Positions 1-8,734 of a stretch of DNA of 37,750 nt are shown one piece after another. The translations under genes and the position numbers were made by a program. The notes beneath the pieces were generated by a model that saw only the letters and a program-made list of their open reading frames with translations, was not told the origin of the DNA and did not search any database. Source of the stretch: Candidatus Aminicenantota bacterium (GTDB lineage: Bacteria > Acidobacteriota > Aminicenantia > Aminicenantales > UBA4085); the NCBI GenBank assembly GCA_022866045.1, contig JALHTW010000009.1, positions 1 through 37,750 on the forward strand, written 5' to 3'. Within the stretch, counting starts at the first letter, position 1. Each line of letters opens with the position of its first letter.

Positions 1-2
1 GC

Positions 3-431
3 CGACTCCTCGTTCATCCAGCGTCGTTTCTGACCCTCGGTGCGTCACTCTATGACGGGATGTCGAGTCCTGCGGCTTATTCCCCGCCGGCGAAGTGAGA
101 CCGCGCCGGAGTTGAAATAGCCGTTCTCCACGATGCATTTTCTTTTAAAGGGGAATTCATCCAGGCGGCGGACGACGAAATCATTAGAAAGGGCTGGTAC
201 CTCCAGGCCGGCTATTTTTTCATGCCGAAGACACTGCAGGGAATCTTCAAAGTCGATTCCTATGACAAAGACACGAAGACAGACCTCGACCGGAGCGACC
301 TGTGGACTTTAGGCCTGAACTGGTTCCTGACGGAAAAAACGAAGCTCATGATTAATTTTGAGTTGACCAAGGATGAGTCCGGGAAGACGGCCAACACGGC
401 TCTCCTGGCCCAGTTCCAGGCGGCGTTTTAA
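3..431 (+). pseudogene. C-terminal part of a phosphate-selective (OprO/P-like) porin, interrupted by an in-frame stop
   Basis: The frame with codons starting at position 3 reads as one continuous porin-like C-terminus: ...LTLGASLYDG..., then TGA at 96-98, then DRAGVEIAV, FSFKGEFIQA, GWYLQAGYFF and a final aromatic-ended strand (...LLAQFQAAF, stop at 429-431). Alternating beta-strand pattern and a C-terminal Phe are typical of outer-membrane barrels, and the GWYxQAGY block is typical of phosphate-selective porins. Homology continues on both sides of the TGA in the same frame, so the break is a nonsense change, an assembly error, or decay, not a gene boundary. TGA is used as a normal stop elsewhere in the window (pstC, hypB), which argues against recoding. 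The ATG at 222 lies inside a strand and is not a credible start. The gene's 5' part lies outside the window. Adjacency to pstSCAB supports a role in phosphate or anion entry. Confidence 0.55.
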
Positions 432-562
432 GAAAAAATGTTACGAGCAATGAGTGATGCGGATTCTGTCGTCGATCAGCCCCCTCGTCCTCGTCGGTCA
501 GACGATCCGATCGACGCCGCCCCATCCATCTTTGCTTGTGATGTCAAAGAAAGAGAAATGAG

Positions 563-1522
563 ATGAGAAAAATGATGAAAAGACTCGCGGCCGGAATTTC
601 ATTGGGTTTTTTCCTTTTGACATTTTCTTCTTTTGGCCAAGCCCCGCCGAAGCCCCTTAAAGGCAGGCTCAGCATTTCGGGCGCCTGGGCCCTGTATCCA
701 ATGGTCCTCAAGTGGGCCGAGGAGTTCAGGAAAATCAATCCCGGCGTCAAGATCGATGTCCAGGCCGGCGGCGCCGGGAAGGGCATGGCCGATGTTTTGG
801 CCGGCATGGCCGATCTCGGGATGGTTTCTCGCGACGTCCATCCGGAGGAAGTAAAAAAAGGGGCCTATCCGCTCGCCGTCACAAAAGACGGCGTCGTGGC
901 AACGGCCAGCGAGAAGAATCCCTTTCTCGATGAGATTTTAAAGAAAGGCATTTCCCGCCAGAAATTCCTCGATATCTGGGTCACGGAAAAGATCACAACC
1001 TGGGGCCAGGTTCTAGGGAGCCAGGAAAAAGCGGCCGTCCATGTCTTCACCCGATCCGATGCCTGTGGAGCGGCCGAGACCTGGGCGGCCACCTTCGGAA
1101 AAAGACAGGAAGATTTGGGCGGCGTCGGCGTCTACGGCGACCCCGGGCTGGCCGACGCGGTTCGCCGCGACGCGCTGGGGATCGGCTACAACAACATCAA
1201 CTTCGTTTATGACGCTAAGACGTTGAAGCCGGTGAGCGGGATCGTCATCATCCCGATCGACCTTGACGGAAACGGAAAAATCGACGACATCGAAAAGTGC
1301 TATGGGACACGGGACGACATCACCGCGGCTATTGCCAAGAGCATCTATCCGTCGCCGCCGGCCCGCGACCTCTATCTTGTGGCTAAAGGCAAACCCGAAA
1401 AGCGAGCGGCCGTCGAGTTCCTTCGCTGGGTCCTGACCGATGGTCAGAAATTCGTTCCCGAGACAGGATACATTCAGCTCAGCCCGGAGAAGCTTAAAGA
1501 AGGATTAGAGAAGCTGAAATAG
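563..1522 (+). CDS. pstS: PstS-family phosphate ABC transporter substrate-binding protein
   Basis: 319 aa periplasmic binding protein, first gene of a pstSCAB set. Residues 1-26 form a signal peptide (basic MRKMMKR, hydrophobic core, likely cut near FGQA). The mature protein begins LKGRLSISGAWALYPMVLKW, the usual start of a PstS-like type 2 binding protein, followed by a Gly-rich ligand loop (QAGGAGKGMADVLAG, about 67-81) and the SRDV segment. Residues 233-244 (DLDGNGKIDDIE) match an EF-hand calcium loop, D-x-D-x-N-G-x-I-x-x-x-E, which is not present in the E. coli protein. The ATG at 563 has only a weak purine-rich upstream stretch. The 131 bp gap before it shows no convincing Pho box. It should deliver phosphate (or a related oxyanion) to PstCA; the exact ligand is not proven. 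Confidence 0.85.
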   Translation: MRKMMKRLAAGISLGFFLLTFSSFGQAPPKPLKGRLSISGAWALYPMVLKWAEEFRKINPGVKIDVQAGGAGKGMADVLAGMADLGMVSRDVHPEEVKKGAYPLAVTKDGVVATASEKNPFLDEILKKGISRQKFLDIWVTEKITTWGQVLGSQEKAAVHVFTRSDACGAAETWAATFGKRQEDLGGVGVYGDPGLADAVRRDALGIGYNNINFVYDAKTLKPVSGIVIIPIDLDGNGKIDDIEKCYGTRDDITAAIAKSIYPSPPARDLYLVAKGKPEKRAAVEFLRWVLTDGQKFVPETGYIQLSPEKLKEGLEKLK

Positions 1523-1532
1523 CTGGATATGA

Positions 1533-2450
1533 TTGAAGCGTCGGCAACAAAAACGGAGAAATATTTTGAGGCATCTTAAAGACCTGATCGCCCGGCGGGC
1601 CATGTTCCTCCTGACGGCCGTCCCGGGCTTTCTCGTCTTGTCGATGCTCTTCGGACTCCTCCAGAAGTCGAGGGCCATCCTCGCCTTGAAGTCCTTTTCC
1701 GGGCTCCTCTTCGGCTCGGGCTGGCATCCGCTCAAAGGAGAGTTTGGTTTTCTCCCGTTCCTCATGGGAACGCTCTGGGTGACGCTCGTGGCCATGGTCC
1801 TGGCTGTTCCCATTTCTCTTTTGACCGCGGTTTATCTGTCTGAATATGCCCCAAAGTTTATCCGCGAGTTCACCAAACCGGTCATCGACCTCCTGGCCGG
1901 CATCCCCTCCGTCGTGTATGGAGTCTGGGGTGTGCTCATGATCGTCCCGTTCGTCGGGAAAGTCCTTGCCCCCCTCTTCGGCGTGTATTCATCGGGGTAT
2001 AGCGTTCTCTCCGGCGGGATCGTCCTGGCCATCATGGTCTTCCCGACAATCATCCATGTCGCCCTCGAAGTTTTTTCCTCGGTCTCGCATGAGCTCCGCG
2101 AAACGTCGCTGTCGCTGGGCGCCACCAAGTGGGAGACGGTCAAGTATGTCGTCTTGAGAAAAGGTCTTCAGGGAATTATCGCCGCGGTCGTCCTGGGACT
2201 GTCTCGGGCGTTCGGAGAGACGATGGCCGTCCTCATGGTCGTCGGCAACGTGGCGAAGATTCCCAAGTCGGTGTTCGACCCCGCCTATCCGCTGCCGGCC
2301 CTCATCGCTAATAATTACGGCGAGATGATGTCCGTGCCGCTCTACGACTCCGCCCTGATGCTCGCGGCGCTGGTCCTCCTCCTCGTCGTTCTGGTTTTTA
2401 ACCTCGGGGCGAGGTTTGTTCTGATGAAGGCTGAACGAAGGGCCGAATGA
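1533..2450 (+). CDS. pstC: Phosphate ABC transporter permease PstC
   Basis: About 305 aa inner-membrane permease with roughly six hydrophobic helices. The cytoplasmic loop ELRETSLSLGATKWETVKYVVL is the EAA-type motif that docks on the ATPase. GIPSVVYGVWGVL is the conserved PstC segment before it. It pairs with PstA. The start is uncertain: TTG at 1533 has no clear ribosome-binding site, TTG at 1566 has CGGAG about 6 nt upstream, and ATG at 1602 begins directly before the first helix. It lies 10 bp after pstS and overlaps pstA by 4 bp (ATGA), so translation is probably coupled. Confidence 0.9.
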   Translation: MKRRQQKRRNILRHLKDLIARRAMFLLTAVPGFLVLSMLFGLLQKSRAILALKSFSGLLFGSGWHPLKGEFGFLPFLMGTLWVTLVAMVLAVPISLLTAVYLSEYAPKFIREFTKPVIDLLAGIPSVVYGVWGVLMIVPFVGKVLAPLFGVYSSGYSVLSGGIVLAIMVFPTIIHVALEVFSSVSHELRETSLSLGATKWETVKYVVLRKGLQGIIAAVVLGLSRAFGETMAVLMVVGNVAKIPKSVFDPAYPLPALIANNYGEMMSVPLYDSALMLAALVLLLVVLVFNLGARFVLMKAERRAE

Positions 2451-3307
2451 TGACCTTGAATAAGCGAAAAACAGAAGAGCGAATCTTCAAGTTCCTGATG
2501 ATGGCTTCGACCGTCATCGTCACCGGAAGCTTGCTCGTCATCATCGGAACGATCGTCGTCAAGAGCCTGCCGGCCCTCCGTTTAACCATGCTCACCCAGA
2601 CGCCGAAAGGCGGCTACTATCTGGGGAAAGAGGGCGGGATCCTCAATGCCATCGTCGGGTCGCTCTATCTCGCCTCGGGCGCGACTCTCCTCGCCGTCTT
2701 AGTGAGCCTGCCGATCGTCCTCTATCTCAACCTTTACACGAAGAAAGCCTCGGCCCTGGCCACGTTCACCCGGTTTTCGCTCGATGTTCTGTGGGGCATT
2801 CCCTCGATCGTCTACGGCGCGTTCGGGTTCATTGTCATGATGACCCTCGGCCTGAGAGCTTCACTCCTCGCCGGGATCTTTATCGTCGGACTGCTTGAGC
2901 TTCCGATCATGGCCCGGGCCATGGACGAGGTCATCCGGCTCATTCCCCAGGCTTTGATCGACGCTTCCTATTCGCTCGGCGCGACGAAGCTTGAGACGGC
3001 GCTCAAGGTCATCGTGAAACAGTCGCTGCCCGGGATCCTTACGGCCGTTTTGATCGCCTTCGGACGGGGGATCGGCGACGCGGCCTCCGTCATCTTCACC
3101 GCCGGCTTCACCGACAGCATCCCGACCTCCCTGCTCCAACCGGCCGCCACTCTTCCTCTGGCCATATTTTATCAGCTCGGTTCGCCCCTCCTTGAGGTCC
3201 AACAGCGGGCCTATGCGTCGGCCGCGATCCTGACATTGATCATTCTCGCGATCAGTCTGATCTCGCGCGTCTTGATCAAAAAATTCACAAGGCATACGAT
3301 TAGATAG
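2447..3307 (+). CDS. pstA: Phosphate ABC transporter permease PstA
   Basis: 286 aa partner permease with about six membrane helices. An EAA-type loop (ALIDASYSLGATKLETALKVIV) and the WGIPSIVYGAFGF segment mirror PstC. Residues GKEGGILNAIVGSLYLA are the typical PstA entry to the transmembrane core. It overlaps the end of pstC by 4 bp and precedes pstB by 8 bp, so it belongs to the same transcript. With PstC it forms the membrane channel through which PstS-bound phosphate is moved at the cost of ATP hydrolysis by PstB. Confidence 0.9.
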   Translation: MMTLNKRKTEERIFKFLMMASTVIVTGSLLVIIGTIVVKSLPALRLTMLTQTPKGGYYLGKEGGILNAIVGSLYLASGATLLAVLVSLPIVLYLNLYTKKASALATFTRFSLDVLWGIPSIVYGAFGFIVMMTLGLRASLLAGIFIVGLLELPIMARAMDEVIRLIPQALIDASYSLGATKLETALKVIVKQSLPGILTAVLIAFGRGIGDAASVIFTAGFTDSIPTSLLQPAATLPLAIFYQLGSPLLEVQQRAYASAAILTLIILAISLISRVLIKKFTRHTIR

Positions 3308-3315
3308 GTGAGACC

Positions 3316-4077
3316 ATGGACTTTCCAACACATCTCCGCATTCAGAACCTGAGTGTGTCCTATGGAGACCATTTAGCATTAAAAGATGTCTCGCTCGACG
3401 TTCCAGATAAAAAAATCACTGTCATCATCGGGCCTTCGGGATGCGGCAAGACAACCCTCTTGAAATCCCTGAACAGACTTCTGGACTCCGTGGACGGCGT
3501 TAAGATCCGGGGCAATATTTTTGTGGATGACGAAGATATCTATGATCCGCGGGTCGAAGTGACGCACATCCGGAAAAAGATGGGCTTGTTGTCGCAGAAG
3601 CCGCAAGTCCTTCCGATGTCTGTTTTCGACAATATCGCTTACGGACCGAAGATCCATGGGACGAGCGACAGGAAAAAATTGAGCCGGATCGTGGAACGCG
3701 AGCTCCGGGCGGCCGGGCTTTGGGACGAAGTGAAGGACCGGCTCCACGAGCCTGCCTCGCAGCTGTCCGTCGGCCAGCAGCAGCGGCTGTGCCTGGCCCG
3801 CGGGCTCGCGGTCGAGCCCGAGATCATCCTGGGGGACGAGCCGACATCGGCCCTCGACCCGCAGTCGAGCCGCATCGTCGAGCAGCGGCTGATCGAGCTG
3901 AAATCAGATTATACCGTGATCGTCGTGACGCACATCCTGCGCCAGGGGCGACGGATCGCCGATTATCTGGCTTTTCTTTATCTCGGCGAGCTGGTCGAGC
4001 ACGGCCCGGCCGAGGAGGTCTTCGCCCATCCCAAAGACCCGCGCACGCGCGCCTATTTAACAGGTGAGATTAGCTAA
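3316..4077 (+). CDS. pstB: Phosphate ABC transporter ATP-binding protein PstB
   Basis: 253 aa ABC ATPase of normal PstB length. Walker A is GPSGCGKTT (39-47). The PstB-type Q-loop region is LLSQKPQVLPMSVFDNIAYGP (91-111). The signature is LSVGQQQR (150-157), with Val where LSGGQQQR is usual. Walker B is IILGDEPTSALD (170-181), with Gly in a normally hydrophobic position. The switch His is in VVTHI. These two substitutions make it a divergent PstB, or one specialised for a related oxyanion. A gap of 8 bp separates it from pstA, with AGGTGAG as ribosome-binding site. No phoU follows, although phoU often closes pst operons; the next gene is convergent. Confidence 0.9.
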   Translation: MDFPTHLRIQNLSVSYGDHLALKDVSLDVPDKKITVIIGPSGCGKTTLLKSLNRLLDSVDGVKIRGNIFVDDEDIYDPRVEVTHIRKKMGLLSQKPQVLPMSVFDNIAYGPKIHGTSDRKKLSRIVERELRAAGLWDEVKDRLHEPASQLSVGQQQRLCLARGLAVEPEIILGDEPTSALDPQSSRIVEQRLIELKSDYTVIVVTHILRQGRRIADYLAFLYLGELVEHGPAEEVFAHPKDPRTRAYLTGEIS

Positions 4078-4160
4078 TCGTTTCCCTGCCCCCCAATTAA
4101 ATCAGGCGCGGGGTGAGCGAGCCAATATATTTTTTGTAAAGGAAAAACGATGAGGGGATA

Positions 4161-4196
4161 TGCCGCTCAAAAGCCGGTCTTCGGACGGAGCGGGCA
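4161..4196. terminator. Possible hairpin terminator between convergent pstB and gdh
   Basis: Two nested inverted repeats lie in the gap between the convergent genes. The outer arms are TGCCGCTC (4161-4168) and GAGCGGGCA (4188-4196, one bulge). The inner stem is CC(G)GTC-TTCG-GACGG (4174-4188). Read on the minus strand the inner stem is followed by CTTTT, so it is better placed to end gdh transcription. The T-tract is short, so this is only a candidate. The rest of 4078-4247 shows nothing gene-like. Confidence 0.35.
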
Positions 4197-4247
4197 GAGT
4201 TAAGAAAAACGCGTCCGATTTTCCTTTCGGAGAACGTTCGCCTTTTT

Positions 4248-7121
4248 TCAAAATTCTTTCAGAAACTCGTAAAAATTGATCTCGTTTGCGTCCAAGCCGT
4301 ATTTGTAGACATAGGCGCCGGCGAGCCGGGAGGCGAAGAGGGCCTTCAAGTAGGTCTTGGGAATCCTCTTGAGGATCTTGTCCACGCCCACTTTCTTGAC
4401 GAGCGTCGGCGGGACGCCCTTGGCGATGACCTTCTTCACCAGGGCTTTGTTGGCGAACAGGTCGGACGCGGCGACGGCGTCCTTGATCCGGTTGATTTTC
4501 TCGCTGATGACGTCGGTCAGAATCGCTCTAGGGATGCCTTTGGCCTTGTTCTCTTTCCAGATGACCTCGAATTCCTTTGAGGCGTTGTCCTTAATGTCCT
4601 CGATAATCTCGTTGATGTATTTCTGCCGGAATTCGCTGATTACTCCGTCCTTGACGCACATGAGTTCGTCGGACTCCTGGTCCGTGAGGGCCAGGCTGGC
4701 GAGGACTTCGAGCGAGGAGGACGTGACGCCGCCTTTGTTGGCCGAGGCATCCTTGTAGAGGACGACGCCCTTTTCCTCAAGGCGCAGCCGCGCCTGCTGG
4801 GTGATGAAGAGGTTTGCGCCTTCGACGATCACCTTGAAGCGGGGCTCGCCGCTCTCGTTGAGGTAGGTCGTCCAGTTGTTGATCGTGACCGAAGAAGGCC
4901 GGCCGCCGCAGGGCACGAAGATGTCGGCCTTGAACAGCCGGTGGAGATGGAAGGTGTTGCGGAATTCGAGTCCGTTCTCGACTTTCTCGCCATGGGGCAG
5001 GATCACGTCCCGGTCTTTAATGTTGACCATGAAGCCGCCGGCCGAGAGCTTGTTAATCGGGAAGTTCTCGATCATCTTGCGGGATTTGGCCAACTTTTTC
5101 AGTTCCTTCCGGTCGATGCTCTCGGGATCATAGAGGACGCCGGAGCCGTCCACGATCGCCAGGATCTTGTCCCTGGAGATCAGAATCTCGTTCGAGCCAA
5201 GGTCGCCGTCCGGTCCGCCGGTCATGACCTTCGTGATGGCCTCTTCCTTGAGGCCGAGCTTGGCCAACGCGTCCAGGACATACCGGTGCGTGGAGTTGGT
5301 GGTCATACCGTAGAGATCATGGGGGATGCCGCCCATCGTGACCGGCTTCCCCGTGGAGAAAGCTTTCCAGAAGACGAAGCCGCGCTTTTTGCCCCGCAGG
5401 GCCGCCCACTCCATGAGGTCGGCCGTCCATTCGTCGGGGCCGAGGAAGAGGATGACGGGCTTGCCGTAGTGGTCGACGATGGACCCGTGGGGCAGGATGA
5501 GGTCGAGCAGACCATCCACGTACTTCTTGAAGCAGGCCGCGGCCTTGTCCATGTGGCCCCAGTTGAGGAGGATTGTCCCCTTCGAGCCGCCCTCGGCGAG
5601 GTCCTTGTTCTTTCTCTGCTGGGTCCAGGCCAGGTTGTAGTTTTCGTCGAAGATGAAATCCGAGTTGTTCATGTAGGTCTGGAGGTTGGGGGACTTGACG
5701 ATGCGGATCCCGCCTCGGGCGATGTCGCGGAACCGGATGTGGAAGCCCCGGAACTCGGCGCCGACGACGTGGAAGATGCCGAAGGGCGTCTCCGGATAGT
5801 CGACCTTGTTCAGGAATTTCGAGTCGTACATGTAAGAGAGGGACGTCTTCTCGCGCCTGTAGAAGTTCGTCCGCAGCGTGGCCTCGATGAACAGGCACGC
5901 GGCCAGGAAGATGTTCCGGTCGATCTCCAGGGAAATGTTGCGGAGGATGTTTTTCTTAAGATCAACCAGCTCGGCGTCGATCTTGTGGTCCTTGCGGCTC
6001 GGATTGAATTTTTTGTCGAAGAGCCTGAACGCTTTCTTGACGTATTCGAAGTTGTCACAGAGGGCGTCCCAGATGCGGGATTCCTGGTAGGTGTCCTTGG
6101 ACAGCCTGGTCTTGAGAGTGCGGAGGAGGCCGGTGAGCTCGGGCGAGTCCTTGAGGGCCTCGCTGAGCTTGAGGTACTCCTCATTGTAGCCGCTCAGGAA
6201 CTGGTGAGAGAAGCTCCAGGCCGACACGCCGAACACGGTTTCCTGAGCATGGAGTTTCCCTTCGCGGAAAAGTTTCGAGAGAGGGCTTTCCGGGATGGCG
6301 TAAACCAGGCTTATGTCTTCGACGAGATCCTGGATGACTTTAGGGTCTTCGATATTGTCTAGATAGACCGAAATGGCCGTCTTGCCGTTGGCGAACTGTT
6401 CGATATATTTGCGGTTCGACACGAGACCGTGAGAATTGAGCACGTCTGAGATGTTCGAGAAGAAACGGCGACACGAATCGCCGTTGACCACGATCATGAC
6501 CCGCAGTTCCTTTGTCTTATGGTCGTGCGAAACATCGATCAGCGGGCTTTCCCAGCCTTTGTGCTCCCTGATGAGCTTCTGGAAACGCTGGAGCGTTTCC
6601 TCGGGAACGGAGGCCAAAAACATCTTGTCTCCGATTTTGCGGATATCGGTCTCATCGGGAAGAACCGTGTCGATCTCGAATTGAGGCTTGCAGACTAAAT
6701 ACATCCTCAGATACTCGAGTCCCGCCGCTTTTCTCGAGGTCCGGTAGGACTGGAGCCTATGGCGGGGGTATTTCTCCTCGATCCGGCGTTCGATCTCGAG
6801 CGCTCGGTAATGATAGTCGTCGACGAGGTAGGTGGCTTCGTTCTCGAGCTCAGTGCCAAAGTCGATCTTGACGATCTTTTCCTGTTTGACCGTGGCCAGA
6901 ATCTCGGCCGCCATGAGCGCCTCGATGTGTTTGGCAATCGTCTCGACGGGCGTGGTTTTGAAGTAAAAGGCGTTCATGACGAGGCCGGCGCAGAACCAGT
7001 TCAGCTCTTCCCGAACGGCGGTCTGGGTGAAGCGGCCGTGGGAAAGAATGATCTCTTCGATCTTCCGGATCTGGGCTTCGTTCAGAACAGCGTTGCAGGA
7101 TATCTCTTGTAACGTTTTCAT
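4248..7121 (-). CDS. Large NAD-type glutamate dehydrogenase
   Basis: 957 aa, much longer than hexameric GDHs (about 450 aa) and close to the 115-kDa class rather than the 180-kDa class (about 1600 aa). It should oxidise L-glutamate to 2-oxoglutarate and ammonia with NAD+. The catalytic part starts near residue 445: RDIARGGIR (465-473), KNKDLAEGGSKG with the catalytic Lys region (504-515), GPDEWTAD (561-568) and the nucleotide-binding GGPDGDLGSNE (635-645). The N-terminal 440 residues are the regulatory part of this class, lacking recognisable motifs by eye. ATG 7121 has GGAGGAG about 9 nt upstream. The gene stands alone on the minus strand downstream of hypA with its own promoter. In an anaerobe it fits amino-acid oxidation that yields NADH, which the neighbouring hydrogenases could dispose of or recover; that link is inference. 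Confidence 0.88.
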   Translation of the reverse strand: MKTLQEISCNAVLNEAQIRKIEEIILSHGRFTQTAVREELNWFCAGLVMNAFYFKTTPVETIAKHIEALMAAEILATVKQEKIVKIDFGTELENEATYLVDDYHYRALEIERRIEEKYPRHRLQSYRTSRKAAGLEYLRMYLVCKPQFEIDTVLPDETDIRKIGDKMFLASVPEETLQRFQKLIREHKGWESPLIDVSHDHKTKELRVMIVVNGDSCRRFFSNISDVLNSHGLVSNRKYIEQFANGKTAISVYLDNIEDPKVIQDLVEDISLVYAIPESPLSKLFREGKLHAQETVFGVSAWSFSHQFLSGYNEEYLKLSEALKDSPELTGLLRTLKTRLSKDTYQESRIWDALCDNFEYVKKAFRLFDKKFNPSRKDHKIDAELVDLKKNILRNISLEIDRNIFLAACLFIEATLRTNFYRREKTSLSYMYDSKFLNKVDYPETPFGIFHVVGAEFRGFHIRFRDIARGGIRIVKSPNLQTYMNNSDFIFDENYNLAWTQQRKNKDLAEGGSKGTILLNWGHMDKAAACFKKYVDGLLDLILPHGSIVDHYGKPVILFLGPDEWTADLMEWAALRGKKRGFVFWKAFSTGKPVTMGGIPHDLYGMTTNSTHRYVLDALAKLGLKEEAITKVMTGGPDGDLGSNEILISRDKILAIVDGSGVLYDPESIDRKELKKLAKSRKMIENFPINKLSAGGFMVNIKDRDVILPHGEKVENGLEFRNTFHLHRLFKADIFVPCGGRPSSVTINNWTTYLNESGEPRFKVIVEGANLFITQQARLRLEEKGVVLYKDASANKGGVTSSSLEVLASLALTDQESDELMCVKDGVISEFRQKYINEIIEDIKDNASKEFEVIWKENKAKGIPRAILTDVISEKINRIKDAVAASDLFANKALVKKVIAKGVPPTLVKKVGVDKILKRIPKTYLKALFASRLAGAYVYKYGLDANEINFYEFLKEF

Positions 7122-7163
7122 GACTGACTCCTCCGGATCAACGTAGGGAGAAAATTAATAAGT

Positions 7164-7169
7164 ATTATA
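7164..7169 (-). promoter_or_regulatory. Extended -10 promoter for the glutamate dehydrogenase gene
   Basis: On the minus strand a perfect TATAAT (7164-7169) is preceded by TGG, giving an extended -10, about 45 nt before the gdh start codon. No good -35 hexamer is visible at 16-18 bp. The same GGTATAATAC core occurs before the sensor kinase at 19431. Confidence 0.55.
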
Positions 7170-7208
7170 CCAGAAAACGGACTCGGGGTGACATGGAAAA
7201 TGGGGGAT

Positions 7209-7571
7209 CTAGGGCGAAGAAGGTTCGTCGATTTCGAGCTCGATTTTCTCGAGGAAGAGTTCGGTGCCCTGGAGGATTTCAAGGTCCGGGGATTTGCAGG
7301 AACCGCAAAAAAAAGTGTAGGTTGTGATCTCGGTTTCGGTGCCGCAGGCCCGGCAGCGGATCTTGAGGGGGATCTCTTCGATCTCGAGCCGGGCGTTCTC
7401 GGCGATCGTTTCTTTTTTATACATATCGAATGCCGATTCCAGGAGTTCGGGGACAACGCCCGATAATTTTCCGACCTTGAGCTTTACCAAGGTGATCTTG
7501 CCGGCATTGTGTTCGCGGGCCTTTTCGAGGAGCGTGCCGAAAAGGCTGGACACGATCGAGAGCTCATGCAT
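7209..7571 (-). CDS. hypA: Hydrogenase nickel-insertion protein HypA
   Basis: 120 aa. It starts MHELSIV, with the Ni-binding Met1-His2-Glu3 end, and carries the zinc site C73-x2-C76 ... C89-x2-C92. HypA works with HypB to deliver nickel to the large-subunit precursor of [NiFe] hydrogenases. The start at 7571 is fixed by the invariant MHE N-terminus; a longer open frame upstream is ignored. It overlaps the end of hypB by 8 bp. Residues after 110 form a short acidic tail (ELEIDEPSSP). It is the last gene of the operon from 10759; hypCDEF are not in the window. Confidence 0.93.
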   Translation of the reverse strand: MHELSIVSSLFGTLLEKAREHNAGKITLVKLKVGKLSGVVPELLESAFDMYKKETIAENARLEIEEIPLKIRCRACGTETEITTYTFFCGSCKSPDLEILQGTELFLEKIELEIDEPSSP

Positions 7572-8235
7572 GGCTGCTTTGAAGTTCCTGGTGCATGGCC
7601 CAGAAATAGTCGAGAAGCTCATCCAGCCCCTGGCCGGTGACGGCCGAGGTGACGAAGATCTTGAGCTTCGGGTTGAGCTCGAGAGCCTCTGTCTTAGCTT
7701 TTTCGACGTCGAAAGGCAGGTGGGGCAAAAGATCGGCCTTGGTGAGGACAAGAAGGTCCGAAGTCGTAAAGGCTTTGGGATATTTTTTCGGCTTGTCGTC
7801 CCCTTCGGGCGTCGAGAGGAGGACGCAGCGGAGGTGTTCGCCCAGTTCGTAACTTGCGGGGCAGACGAGGTTCCCGACGTTCTCGATGAACAGAAAATCG
7901 ATGTCCGGATCCACGCCGGGCAGGACCTTGGCGATCATTTTCGCCTCGAGATGGCAGGCGCCGCCCGTCGTGATCTGCCACGCTGGAACGCCCTTAGCCC
8001 GGATGCGCTCGGCGTCCAGCTCGGTCTCGATGTCGCCTTCGATGACCGCCATCTTCGCGCGCGTCTTCAGCCGCATGGCGATCTGTTCGAGGAGCGCAGT
8101 CTTGCCGGCGCCCGGCGAGCTGAGGAGATTGACGGCCAGAATGCCGCGCCGTTCGAGCTCGCCCCGGATCTCGGCGGCGATCTTTTTATTCGTGCCGAGG
8201 AGGTCCTGGAGGACGATGACTTCCTTTTTGTTCAT
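7564..8235 (-). CDS. hypB: Hydrogenase nickel-incorporation GTPase HypB
   Basis: 223 aa SIMIBI-class GTPase. P-loop SSPGAGKT (39-46), EGDIETELDAERI switch, the metal-site segment GGACHLEAKM and GNLVCPASYELGEH, and the guanine motif LTKADL are all visible. It provides GTP-dependent nickel transfer to the hydrogenase large subunit together with HypA. The start at 8235 is preferred over upstream in-frame codons because GAAGGA lies 6-7 nt before it and the family starts near here. The N-terminus lacks the CxxCGC motif and the His-rich stretch seen in some HypB proteins, so it probably does not store nickel. It overlaps the protease gene by 4 bp (ATGA) and hypA by 8 bp. Confidence 0.93.
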   Translation of the reverse strand: MNKKEVIVLQDLLGTNKKIAAEIRGELERRGILAVNLLSSPGAGKTALLEQIAMRLKTRAKMAVIEGDIETELDAERIRAKGVPAWQITTGGACHLEAKMIAKVLPGVDPDIDFLFIENVGNLVCPASYELGEHLRCVLLSTPEGDDKPKKYPKAFTTSDLLVLTKADLLPHLPFDVEKAKTEALELNPKLKIFVTSAVTGQGLDELLDYFWAMHQELQSSHA

Positions 8236-8714
8236 GGGATGTCCTTCAATACGTTTTTGATCTTTCGAACGATATCGGGGAGGCAACGTTCCATGTCTTC
8301 GCTCAACCCTTCGCCCAGATTATAGATGTTTTTGGCTTCGACAGCTATGATTTTGACCGCGTCCGGGACCTTGAGGCCCAACCCGCGGCCTAGCCTGATG
8401 GTCTGGGGCAGAGAGATATAGTGCGGCGAAGGGCCGGGAAGGTCCCGCAAGTCCGTTTCCTCAAGAATATGAATCCGGCCGGTGACGGGGTCCGGGAGTT
8501 TTATGGCGTCAACAACCACCAAGGCATCATAGCCCACCATCACATCCAAGAGAGCTATGCCGGTCAACGGGCTTGCCACGCAGTCGATTTCGGGCGAGCC
8601 CTGACCTTGGAGGTCTTCCTTTCCCAGCTCTTTTTTAAGTCGCCGGACGGCATGATGGCCGACGCCGTCATCTCCGTATATGTCGTTGCCCAATCCCAAA
8701 ACAAGGATTCTCAT
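8232..8714 (-). CDS. [NiFe]-hydrogenase maturation endopeptidase (HyaD/HybD/HycI family)
   Basis: 160 aa. Motif GLGNDIYGDDGVG (7-19) with D16, VVVDAIK (D69) and SPHYISLPQ (H98) correspond to the three nickel ligands of HybD-type proteases. The enzyme cuts the C-terminal tail from a hydrogenase large subunit after nickel insertion. The MvhA-like protein at 19496-20956 ends with an uncleaved tail of about 25 residues after the last ligand motif and is the likely substrate; the other large subunit carries its own fused protease. ATG 8714 is chosen because it begins the core beta strand (MRILVLGLGN); a TTG at 8738 would overlap the upstream gene. Overlap of 4 bp with hypB indicates coupling. Confidence 0.88.
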   Translation of the reverse strand: MRILVLGLGNDIYGDDGVGHHAVRRLKKELGKEDLQGQGSPEIDCVASPLTGIALLDVMVGYDALVVVDAIKLPDPVTGRIHILEETDLRDLPGPSPHYISLPQTIRLGRGLGLKVPDAVKIIAVEAKNIYNLGEGLSEDMERCLPDIVRKIKNVLKDIP

Positions 8715-8734
8715 GGCAGGCGCAGTTTTTGAGG

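Noticed and set aside
4941-6362. 473-codon plus-strand frame inside the glutamate dehydrogenase gene
   Set aside because: Antisense shadow of a GC-rich coding region, with low-complexity acidic/hydrophobic composition and no motifs, while the minus strand encodes an intact enzyme.
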